DNA of 64,000 nucleotides from CATQGW01 sp965242565 (lineage in GTDB: Bacteria > Chloroflexota > Dehalococcoidia > Bin125). Shown piece by piece: positions 41,375 through 49,168 of the stretch. The position numbers were made by a program, and so were the translations under genes. Position 1 is the first letter of the stretch. Each line of letters begins with the position of its first letter. A model generated the notes under the pieces. The model was not told the origin of the DNA and searched no databases. It worked only from the letters and a program-made list of their open reading frames with translations. Where the stretch lies: assembly GCA_965242565.1 (NCBI GenBank), contig OZ251457.1, positions 2,108,001-2,172,000 of the forward strand. The letters run 5' to 3'.

Positions 41375-43891
41375 GTGGTAACCGAAACGCCCGACGCGGC
41401 GTCTGACAATATCCGCTCCCAGCAGCTCGTCGACGAGATGCAGTCCTCCTACCTCGATTACGCCATGAGCGTGATCGTCTCCCGCGCCCTGCCCGATGTG
41501 CGCGACGGACTCAAGCCCGTTCAGCGGCGCATCCTCTACGCGATGGACGACCTCGGCATGCGCGCCAATCAGGCTCACCGCAAGAGCGCCCGCATCGTCG
41601 GCGAGGTGCTCGGCAAGTACCACCCTCACTCCGATGTGCCCGTCTACGAGGCGATGGTGCGGATGGCGCAGCCCTGGAACATGCGCGTGCCGCTGATCGA
41701 CGGCCAGGGCAATTTCGGCTCGGTCGACCACGACCCGCCGGCCGCGATGCGTTACACCGAGGCTCGCCTCAGCCCCATCTGCGAAGAGATGCTCGCAGAC
41801 CTCGACAAAAACACTGTCGACTTCGCGCCCAACTTCGACGAATCGCTCAACGAACCGACGGTATTGCCCGCGCGGCTGCCGAACCTGCTGGTCAACGGCG
41901 CGGCGGGCATCGCCGTTGCGATGGCCTGCACCATGCCCCCACACAACCTCGGTGAGGTAGCGGCGGCCGTCAAGATGGTGCTCGAGCGCCCCGACGCCTC
42001 CATCGGCGACCTGATGACCGTGCTGGCAGGCCCCGATTTCCCCAGTTCGGGACTGCTCTTCGCAGGCGAAAACCACGAAGACCTGAAGAGGGTCTACGCA
42101 ACCGGTCGCGGCGGCTTCACCCTACGCGGCAAGCAGCACATCGAAGAGGCGGCCGGCAGCCGCGTGCAGATCGTGTTCACTGAAATCCCCTACCAGGCCA
42201 ACAAGGTGCGGATTATTGAGCAGATCGCCCAGCACGTGCGCGACAAGCGGATCGACGGCATCCGCGACCTGCGCGATGAGTCCGACCGCCACGGCATGCG
42301 CCTGGTCATCGAGCTGGGGCGCGACGCCAATGTCCGAACCGTGCTCGCGCACCTCTATCGCTCGACCGACCTGCAGATCCGCTACAGCGCCAACTTCGTC
42401 GCGCTGACCGGCGGCCGGCCGCGTACCTTCTCGCTGCTCCAGCTGATCACCGCGTTCATCGACCACCGCCGCGAGATCGTCCGCCGTCGCGCCGAGTTCG
42501 ACCTTGAGAAGGCGCGCGACCGCCATCACATCGTCGAGGGGCTGCTCAAGGCGATCGACATGATCGATGAGATCATCGCCGCCATCCGCGCCGCCGAATC
42601 CGCCGACGCCGCCCGCGACCGCCTCCAGGAAGACCCCTTCGACCTCACCGAGCGCCAGGCTCAGGCCGTGCTCGACATGCAGCTGCGCCGCCTCGCCGCC
42701 CTCGAGCGCACCCGCCTCGAAGAGGAGTACCAGGACCTGACCGAGACCATCGAGTACCTCGAAGCGCTGCTCGCCGACCCCAAGAAGATCGACGGCGTGA
42801 TCGCCGACGACCTCGATGAGCTGGTCGAGACTTACGGCACAGATCGCAAGACGCAGATCATCTCTCGCAGCGTCGAAGAGTTCAGCGAAGCCGACCTTGT
42901 CCCCCATCAGGCCTCCGTCGTCACCCTCACCCGCCACGGCTACATCAAGCGCCAAGCCGTCGACGCCTTCCGCTCGCAGCGGCGCGGCGGCATGGGCGTC
43001 AAGGGCGTCTCCAAGCGCGGCAACGGAACCGGCGCGGCGCAGGATCCCGAAGCTCCGGCCCGCATGATCGCCTGCGACACCCACGACCAGCTGCTGCTCT
43101 TCACCGACCAGGGCCGCGTCTTCTGCATGCAGGCGCACGAGGTTGACGAGCGCTCCCGCGAGTGGCGCGGTCTGCCCGTCCGCAACCTGCTCGACCTCCA
43201 GCCTGAAGAGCGCGTCACGACCGTCGTCCCCGTCACCGACTTCGCCGACGACTTCATCATCCTCGGCACCCGTCGCGGCCAAGTGAAGAAAACCCCCCTC
43301 TCCGCCTTCGCCAACGTCCGCCGCAGCGGACTGATCGCCTTCAACCTGCCCGAAGGCGACGAACTCGTCGAAGCCGCCTTCGCCCGCGCCGGCGACGACG
43401 TACTGGTCATGACCGGCGCCGGCCAGGCGATCCGCTTCGCCGTCGACTCGCTGCGCGAAGCCTCCCGCACCAGCGGCGGCGTGCGCGGCATCGTCGTGCC
43501 CGACGACTCGGAACTGGTCGGCCTCCAACGGCTGCGCACCCCGCAGGATGCGCTGCGCACCGTGCAGGAGGAAATCCTCACCGTCACCGCCGCCGGCTTC
43601 GGCAAACGCACGCCGGAAACCGAGTACAGCACCAAAGGCCGCGCCGGCAAAGGCATGATCGGCCACAAAATCAGCGAGGAAACCCGCGAAGTCGTCGGCA
43701 TGTGCGTCGTCCGCGGCGACGAAGAACTCGTCTTGATCTCCGCCGAGGGCAAAATCCTCCGCACCGAAGTCGGCCAAATCCGCCAGTGCAGCCGCTCCAC
43801 CAAAGGCGTCAAAACGATGAACGTCACCGACGGCGACGTAGCCTCCATCGCCGTAGTCGACACCACCCGCGAATTCGGCCAACAGGAGTGA
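41375..43891 (+). CDS. gyrA: DNA gyrase subunit A
   Basis: This 838-residue subunit of type II topoisomerase breaks and rejoins DNA. It has QRRILYAM, the catalytic Tyr in AMRYTEARLS, the coiled-coil gate and a C-terminal pinwheel. The GyrA box reads QRRGGMGVKG, supporting gyrase over topoisomerase IV. The quinolone region reads HPHSDVPVYEAMVRMAQPW. By E. coli numbering this is Ser81, Val83, Pro84 and Glu87 in place of Gly, Ser, Ala and Asp. The start is GTG. An ATG two bases earlier is out of frame and stops at once. gyrB is not in the window. Confidence 0.93.
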   Translation: MVTETPDAASDNIRSQQLVDEMQSSYLDYAMSVIVSRALPDVRDGLKPVQRRILYAMDDLGMRANQAHRKSARIVGEVLGKYHPHSDVPVYEAMVRMAQPWNMRVPLIDGQGNFGSVDHDPPAAMRYTEARLSPICEEMLADLDKNTVDFAPNFDESLNEPTVLPARLPNLLVNGAAGIAVAMACTMPPHNLGEVAAAVKMVLERPDASIGDLMTVLAGPDFPSSGLLFAGENHEDLKRVYATGRGGFTLRGKQHIEEAAGSRVQIVFTEIPYQANKVRIIEQIAQHVRDKRIDGIRDLRDESDRHGMRLVIELGRDANVRTVLAHLYRSTDLQIRYSANFVALTGGRPRTFSLLQLITAFIDHRREIVRRRAEFDLEKARDRHHIVEGLLKAIDMIDEIIAAIRAAESADAARDRLQEDPFDLTERQAQAVLDMQLRRLAALERTRLEEEYQDLTETIEYLEALLADPKKIDGVIADDLDELVETYGTDRKTQIISRSVEEFSEADLVPHQASVVTLTRHGYIKRQAVDAFRSQRRGGMGVKGVSKRGNGTGAAQDPEAPARMIACDTHDQLLLFTDQGRVFCMQAHEVDERSREWRGLPVRNLLDLQPEERVTTVVPVTDFADDFIILGTRRGQVKKTPLSAFANVRRSGLIAFNLPEGDELVEAAFARAGDDVLVMTGAGQAIRFAVDSLREASRTSGGVRGIVVPDDSELVGLQRLRTPQDALRTVQEEILTVTAAGFGKRTPETEYSTKGRAGKGMIGHKISEETREVVGMCVVRGDEELVLISAEGKILRTEVGQIRQCSRSTKGVKTMNVTDGDVASIAVVDTTREFGQQE

Positions 43892-43914
43892 CGCGGCCGC
43901 GCCGGCGATAGGCG

Positions 43915-45630
43915 TTACGAAGCGCTCGGCGTTTGCAGGGTGACCAGCTCGCCGGACGCCGCGTCCGTGTACCCATCCGTCGCCGTGTACGCCACCTCCC
44001 CGTTCACGATCACCGCCTCCACGCCCAGCGCCTTCCGGATGTAGCGGTAGCCGTCGCCCGGCAGATCGCGCACGCCGATCTCCTCGTCGCGCGCGATCCG
44101 CTGTGGGTCGAACAGCACCACGTCCGCGCCATAGCCCGGATGCAGCAGCCCACGATCGCGCAACCCCCACGCCGAAGCCGTGTCGTGCGTGATCTTGCGG
44201 ATCGCCGTCGGCATCGAGAGCGCGCCCGTCTCGCGCACGAACTTGCTGAACAGGTAGCCCGTGTCGCCGTTGGTGGCGAAGGCCTGCACATGCGCCCCGG
44301 CGTCCGACGCGCCGATCAGCACGTAATCGTTGGCCAGCATCTCGCCCACGATCTCCGGATCCGTGTGCATCAGCCCGCCGTTTTTGAATTCGGTCTCCAG
44401 GTCCTCTTCGAGCGCCAGATCGATCATCGCCTCCGCCGGCGTCGTGCCCCGCTCCTCCGCGATCTCGCGCAGCGAGCGCCCCAGCAGCGGCTTGTTCCGC
44501 TCCAGCGCCACCCCGCGCACGAACGCGTCCGCCACTCGGTTGCCCAGATAGCTCGCCCCCGCCGGCGCAACTTCCGCGATCAACCGCTCCCGCGTCGCCG
44601 GATCCCGGTAGCGCGCGATCTTCTCCTCCTTCGTCGGCAGGTTCAGCACCTCGAACCAGGTCGGCATCGCCAGCAGCATGAAATTGCGCTCGCGCAGCGT
44701 GAAATTGATGTCGATCGGCCGCGTCTGCACCTGCGGCCAGACCCGCGCGCCGAGCTCCGACCACTCCCGCACCCGCGCCAGCACCGCGCCCACCAGCTCC
44801 GGCGTCTGCGCCGACTCGAACAGCGGCGACAGCGTCGTCGGAATCCCGAACTCCAGAGACAGCTCCGCCAGCATGTCCACCCGACTCAGCATCAGGCTGG
44901 TGTCGTAGAACTCCGGCACGATCTGCAGCACCCCGTGCCCCACATCGCCGAGCGTGCGCGCGAGCGCCCGAATCTCCTCGTGCCCCGCGAAGCGGCTCGG
45001 CACCGGCTTCCAGCTGTCGTCCACATCCACGTAGGAGGTGCTCAGCCCGCTCGCACCCGCCTCCAGGCACTCCGCCAGGATGCGCTGCATCTCCACGATC
45101 TCCGTCTCCGTCGCCTCCCGCTTAAACGCCTCCTCGCCCATCACCCACATCCGGATCGCGCTGTGCCCCACCAGCGGCGCGACATTGATGCTCAGCCCCG
45201 GCTCCAGCGCACGCAGGTAGTCCTCGAATGTCTCCCACGTCCAGTCGATCCCGTCCTCAAACGCCGCCATCGGCAGGTCCTCGATCTGGCGGAACATGCG
45301 GCAGAGCCGATCGCGCTGCTGCTCGCGCAGCGGCGCAAGCGTCAGCGAGCAGTTGCCCGTCACCACCGTCGTTACCCCGTGCTCCAGCGACGGGCGCGCC
45401 TGCCCGTCCCAGCAGAGCTGCGCGTCGTAGTGCGTGTGCGGGTCGATGAAGCCCGGCGCCGCGGCGAAGCCGTCGGCGTCGATCTCTCTCTCGCCCCGTT
45501 CGGGCACGCGGCCCACGCGGGCGATCCGCCCGCCGCGGATGCCGATCTCCCCCCGATAGCCGGGCATCCCCGATCCGTCGTAGATGTAGGCGTTGCGGAT
45601 GACCAGGTCCATCATGTCCAGCGTGTCCAT
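43915..45630 (-). CDS. N-acyl-D-amino-acid deacylase family amidohydrolase
   Basis: This metal-dependent TIM-barrel amidohydrolase of about 571 residues resembles D-aminoacylase and dihydroorotase-like enzymes. It has DLVIRNAYIYDGSG, the metal motif GFIDPHTHYDAQ, GVTTVVTGNCSLTLAP, and later GASDAGAHVQ, with a C-terminal beta-sandwich (GLLHPGYGADVVLFDP). Cys in GNCS is the zinc ligand seen in D-aminoacylases. The Met at 45630 was chosen. An upstream extension lacks family similarity, and Met codons five and six residues on are possible. It is convergent with gyrA. The substrate is unknown. Confidence 0.88.
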   Translation of the reverse strand: MDTLDMMDLVIRNAYIYDGSGMPGYRGEIGIRGGRIARVGRVPERGEREIDADGFAAAPGFIDPHTHYDAQLCWDGQARPSLEHGVTTVVTGNCSLTLAPLREQQRDRLCRMFRQIEDLPMAAFEDGIDWTWETFEDYLRALEPGLSINVAPLVGHSAIRMWVMGEEAFKREATETEIVEMQRILAECLEAGASGLSTSYVDVDDSWKPVPSRFAGHEEIRALARTLGDVGHGVLQIVPEFYDTSLMLSRVDMLAELSLEFGIPTTLSPLFESAQTPELVGAVLARVREWSELGARVWPQVQTRPIDINFTLRERNFMLLAMPTWFEVLNLPTKEEKIARYRDPATRERLIAEVAPAGASYLGNRVADAFVRGVALERNKPLLGRSLREIAEERGTTPAEAMIDLALEEDLETEFKNGGLMHTDPEIVGEMLANDYVLIGASDAGAHVQAFATNGDTGYLFSKFVRETGALSMPTAIRKITHDTASAWGLRDRGLLHPGYGADVVLFDPQRIARDEEIGVRDLPGDGYRYIRKALGVEAVIVNGEVAYTATDGYTDAASGELVTLQTPSAS

Positions 45631-45697
45631 CGTCGACTCAATTCCAGGCGATCTCGCCCCCTGCGCAGGGGCGCACGATCGCAGCGCGCACATCCGA

Positions 45698-45703
45698 TAT
45701 CCT
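45698..45703 (+). promoter_or_regulatory. TATCCT -10 box, leaderless-type spacing
   Basis: TATCCT is followed by 7 nt and then the ATG of the LysM-like gene at 45711. Confidence 0.4.
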
Positions 45704-45710
45704 AGCGAAC

Positions 45711-45944
45711 ATGAGCCGTGCGGATCACCCCGGTTTACCTCCCGTGCGCCGCGTCGCGCGCCCGCGCGAGGGCGACACCTTCGAGACGCTGGCGAACCGC
45801 GAGTTGCCGGAGCTGGGCGCCGACGAGGCCGTAGCGCTGCTGGAGGCTTGGAACCCTCACTTGGGGAGGGCCTTCTTCCCCACCGGCCGCCCTCTCTTGG
45901 TCAGCGACCTCGTCTACCTCGAACCGCCCGCACAGCAGCATTGA
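45711..45944 (+). CDS. Small LysM-like protein
   Basis: This 77-residue protein has REGDTFETLANRELPELGAD, then a helix and WNPHLG, and LLVSDLVYLEPP. The order matches a LysM module (P-G-D-T-L, helix, N-P, helix, L-x-x-G-x-x-L-x-I-P), although without a signal peptide. It could bind sugar polymers or mediate contacts inside the cell. It lies 10 bp upstream of a secreted CAP-domain gene and has a likely leaderless start. Confidence 0.65.
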   Translation: MSRADHPGLPPVRRVARPREGDTFETLANRELPELGADEAVALLEAWNPHLGRAFFPTGRPLLVSDLVYLEPPAQQH

Positions 45945-45950
45945 TGCTGC
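45935..45950. promoter_or_regulatory. Perfect inverted repeat at the LysM/CAP junction
   Basis: GCAGCAT, TG, ATGCTGC is a 7-bp perfect inverted repeat that covers the LysM-like stop codon and the space where the CAP gene's ribosome-binding site would lie. It may act as a translational or DNA operator. No Shine-Dalgarno sequence is seen before the CAP ATG. Confidence 0.4.
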
Positions 45951-45954
45951 GTTG

Positions 45955-47157
45955 ATGCGCCGGCTCCTGGCGTTCTGCGCCGTTCTCTGTATTGCCGCCG
46001 CTGCGCTGTTCGCCTTGGCGGCTTCGGCTGAAGCGCAGGAGCCCGCCCAGCGCCACCTCGAGCTGAAACAGCTGATGCTCGAGCTGATCAACGACGCCCG
46101 CCGCGCGGCGGGCGCGCCCGATGTGCGGCTCGGAACCAACGCCGCCGCACAGCAGCACGCCGAGCAGATGGTCGACGGCTGCTTCCACTCCCACTGGGGG
46201 CTGGACGGCCTCAAACCCTACATGCGTTACTCGCTGCTCGGCGGCTACCAGAGCAACGCCGAAAACGCGGCGCAGCAAGACCGCTGGCGGCCCGGCTCGC
46301 ACCCCTGCGCCGTGCCCGCATCCACAGAAGCGCCAAATCTGGAGCAGCTCGTGCGCGACGCAATGACCGGCTGGCTTAACAGCCCGGGCCACCGCCGTAA
46401 CCTGCTCGACCCCTCCCACCGCCTGGTCAATGTCGGCATCGCCTGGCGCGGCGGCGTCGACGCTTACGTCTTCCGCGCCGTGCAGCATTTCGAGGGCGAT
46501 TACGCGCGCCTCGACTCGCCCATTTCGCTCACCGGCGGCGTCCTCACTCTCTCCGGCCGCGTCGCTAGCGGAGCGTCGTTGGCGACCGGCCTGCTCGTCT
46601 ACCACGACCCGCCGCCGCAACCGCAATCGCGCCTTTCGCTCGCCGCCACCGACGCCTACTGCGGCGGCTATCCCGTCGCCGCCGTCGTGCCGCATGCCAA
46701 CTGGAGCTATCGCAGCACCACGCCCAACTGCGTCGAGCCGGGCCTGGGCGGACAGCGCTCCGACGGCAGTTGGATTAATCTCCCGATCATCGTCGCCGAA
46801 CGCTGGAACGGCGGCGAGACGACATTCGACATCCGAGCCGACCTCTCCTCCGTCCTGCGCGACTACGGCGCAGGCGTCTACACGGTGAAGCTCTCCGGCG
46901 AGGTGGCTGGCGCGCGCGCAGCGCTGCTCGAATACACCCTCTTCTTCGGCCTCTATCCGCTCAACAGCGCCTGGGTCTACAGCGCCGGCCCCACCACCGC
47001 CGCCGAGCTCTTCGAGCGGCTCGATCTGCAAGCCGTCTTCCGCTGGGACGGCGCAGCCTGGCGCGGCTACGCCGAGCATCGCGGCGCGCCCCTGCCGGGC
47101 GCCGCCGACTTCGCGATCGGCGCCGGCGACTGGCTCTGGCTGACCGATCTCCGCTGA
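45955..47157 (+). CDS. Secreted CAP/SCP-domain protein
   Basis: This exported protein of about 400 residues has a signal peptide (about 1-27: RRLLAFCAVLCIAAAALFAL, cut near A-E-A-Q). The CAP domain (about 35-175) has LINDARRAAG, HAEQM and a secreted-domain helix, with the His pair in CFHSHWG and a W-L-N-S-P-G-H-R-R-N-L-L motif, which is diagnostic. Residues 190-330 look like one or two beta-sandwich domains with a Cys pair. A final Trp-rich repeat-like segment follows. Roles of bacterial CAP proteins are mostly unknown. The ATG was preferred over the adjoining TTG. Confidence 0.85.
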   Translation: MRRLLAFCAVLCIAAAALFALAASAEAQEPAQRHLELKQLMLELINDARRAAGAPDVRLGTNAAAQQHAEQMVDGCFHSHWGLDGLKPYMRYSLLGGYQSNAENAAQQDRWRPGSHPCAVPASTEAPNLEQLVRDAMTGWLNSPGHRRNLLDPSHRLVNVGIAWRGGVDAYVFRAVQHFEGDYARLDSPISLTGGVLTLSGRVASGASLATGLLVYHDPPPQPQSRLSLAATDAYCGGYPVAAVVPHANWSYRSTTPNCVEPGLGGQRSDGSWINLPIIVAERWNGGETTFDIRADLSSVLRDYGAGVYTVKLSGEVAGARAALLEYTLFFGLYPLNSAWVYSAGPTTAAELFERLDLQAVFRWDGAAWRGYAEHRGAPLPGAADFAIGAGDWLWLTDLR

Positions 47158-47222
47158 ACGGCGGCACAGCGCCAATCAGCTAGCATCGCAACCAACTCGC
47201 CCCCACAGATTGGACGCCCGCC

Positions 47223-48362
47223 ATGCGCTTCGGCATCTTCTACGAAATCTCCGTCCCCCGCCCCTGGGAGAACGACATCGAGCACACCGTCTACCACCGC
47301 TGCCTCGAACAGGTCCGCACCGCCGACGAACTCGGCTTCCACTCCGTCTGGGCCGTCGAGCACCACTTCCTCGAGGAATACTCCCACTGCTCCGCGCCCG
47401 AACTCTTCCTCACCGCCTGCGCCATGCAGACCAAGCAGATCCGCGTCGGACACGGCATCGTCGTCTGCGTGCCCCAGTTCAACCACCCCATCCGCGTCGC
47501 CGAGCGCGCCGCCGTGCTCGACATCCTCAGCGACGGACGCCTCGAATTCGGCACCGGACGCTCCGCCACCTGGACCGAACTCGGCGGCATGGACGCCAAC
47601 CCCGACGAAACCAAAGAAACCTGGGACGAATACGTCCGCACCATCCCCCAGATGTGGACCAACGAGCGCTGGGGCTACGAGGGCCGCGCCTTCCGCATGC
47701 CCTCCCGCGCCGTCCTGCCCAAGCCCTACCAGAAGCCCCATCCCCCCATGTGGGTCGCCGTCTCCAGCCCCGGCACCGAAATCGATGCCGCCGAACGCGG
47801 CCTCGGCTCGCTCGGCCTCACCTTTGGCGGCTTCGCCGAGCAGGAGGAAAAAGTCAAGCAGTACCGCCGCCGCATTCAGGACTGCGAACCCGCCGGCGCT
47901 TTCGTCAACGAAAAAGTCGCCACCGTCAACTTCCTCTACTGCCACCCCGACAACGCGACCGGCGTCAAAACCGGCAGCCGCCTGACCGGCTCGTTCGGCT
48001 ATCTCGCCGCACAACTGCTCCCCGTCCGCGAGGTACACCCCACCCGCTCCTACCCCAACCCCGGCCTGCTCGCCGCCTCCCGCCAGCAGGCCGCCAACCC
48101 CGGCGAAGCCGGCGGCGCCCCCGAAGGCGTCTGCATCGGCAACCCCGACCGCCTGATCGAAGAGATCAAAAAGTGGGAAGCCTGCGGCGTCGACCAGATC
48201 AACTTCCTGCTCAACGCCCTCGAAACCATCCCCCAGGAAGAGGTCCTCGCCTCCCTCCGCCTCTTCGGCGAAGAGGTGATGCCCCACTTCACAGACGACA
48301 GCGCCGCCCCCGCCCCCGCCGAGCGCGAGCTGGCCGGCGCCCCCGCCGGCAGCGGCGACTGA
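47223..48362 (+). CDS. LLM-class flavin-dependent monooxygenase (luciferase-like)
   Basis: This 379-residue TIM-barrel monooxygenase uses FMNH2 and O2. Features include MRFGIFYEISVPRPW, FHSVWAVEHHFLEEYSH (the EHH motif common in alkanal and alkane type members), IRVGHGIVVCVP, LSDGRLEFGTGR and the late IGNPDRLIEEIKKWEACGVDQINF. Such enzymes are strongly expanded in SAR202 Chloroflexota, where they are thought to attack recalcitrant organic matter. Its partner gene, 13 nt downstream, is acetoacetate-decarboxylase-like. The substrate is unknown. Confidence 0.9.
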   Translation: MRFGIFYEISVPRPWENDIEHTVYHRCLEQVRTADELGFHSVWAVEHHFLEEYSHCSAPELFLTACAMQTKQIRVGHGIVVCVPQFNHPIRVAERAAVLDILSDGRLEFGTGRSATWTELGGMDANPDETKETWDEYVRTIPQMWTNERWGYEGRAFRMPSRAVLPKPYQKPHPPMWVAVSSPGTEIDAAERGLGSLGLTFGGFAEQEEKVKQYRRRIQDCEPAGAFVNEKVATVNFLYCHPDNATGVKTGSRLTGSFGYLAAQLLPVREVHPTRSYPNPGLLAASRQQAANPGEAGGAPEGVCIGNPDRLIEEIKKWEACGVDQINFLLNALETIPQEEVLASLRLFGEEVMPHFTDDSAAPAPAERELAGAPAGSGD

Positions 48363-48375
48363 GGGAGGACCACCC

Positions 48376-49125
48376 ATGCCCATCACCGGTACCGCCGACG
48401 TCGCGCCCTGGCTGGAGTTCGCAGCCGACATGCCCTCGCTCGACACCGAGCCGCTCAAACTCCCCAACGTGCGCGTCCTCCAGGTCATCTACGAAATCGA
48501 CGACGCCGACATGGCCGGCCAGATCCCGCCCGCCCTGCACCCCACCATCCCCCCCACCGTCCACTGCATCGGCATGCGCGCCGCCGACGGACCGCTCGGC
48601 CCCTTCACTCTGGCGATGGTGCGAATCGGCTGCCGCGCCGCCGTCCGCCCGCGCGGACTCCCCACCCGCGTCGTCGTCAGCGGCGACGCAGCCGCCGAGG
48701 CGCTGGCGACCCGCTGGGGTTTCCCCGTCACGCCCGGCGAAGCGCGCCTCCGCGAACGCTACGACCGCGTCGAAATCGCCGCCTCCGACGGCGCCGAAAC
48801 TGTCCTCGCCGCCCAAATGATCGACCCCATCCCCATCGGCAACGGCGACCTCCAGTACACCGCCGGCATGCACCTCGCCAACGTCGAGCGCGACGGCGAA
48901 ACCAAACCTTGGCTCGTCCAGGTAGACCCCGAATTCCAGGTCAGCCGCGCCGACCGCGGCCAGGCCCGCATCGACGCCTTCCACCCCAACTTCTGGCGCG
49001 CCGCCACCGTCGCCCCCGTCTACCCCATCGTCGCCTCCTACACCACCGCCAACATCACCCTCCCCAAAATCCGCTACATCTGCGACCCCAACCAGTCCGC
49101 CCTCACCGGCACCATCGCCGTCTGA
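48376..49125 (+). CDS. Acetoacetate-decarboxylase-like protein
   Basis: This 249-residue protein has the fold signature of acetoacetate decarboxylase: IPPALHPTIPPTVHCI, FTLAMVRIGCRA, then a central barrel region with GFPVTPGEARLRERYDRVEIAA. The Schiff-base Lys expected in the central strand is not obvious (the region reads R-L-R-E-R), so it may be a cyclase, dehydratase or aldolase relative rather than a decarboxylase. GAGGGAGG lies upstream. Co-transcription with the luciferase-like oxidoreductase suggests a joint oxidative pathway. Confidence 0.78.
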   Translation: MPITGTADVAPWLEFAADMPSLDTEPLKLPNVRVLQVIYEIDDADMAGQIPPALHPTIPPTVHCIGMRAADGPLGPFTLAMVRIGCRAAVRPRGLPTRVVVSGDAAAEALATRWGFPVTPGEARLRERYDRVEIAASDGAETVLAAQMIDPIPIGNGDLQYTAGMHLANVERDGETKPWLVQVDPEFQVSRADRGQARIDAFHPNFWRAATVAPVYPIVASYTTANITLPKIRYICDPNQSALTGTIAV

Positions 49126-49168
49126 TCAGAATCACCTCCGACAACATCTGAAACGTCTGGATAGAGCG

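Noticed and set aside
42122..45070. A long minus-strand frame across gyrA and the deacylase
   Set aside because: It overlaps two well-supported genes in other frames and shows only biased composition.
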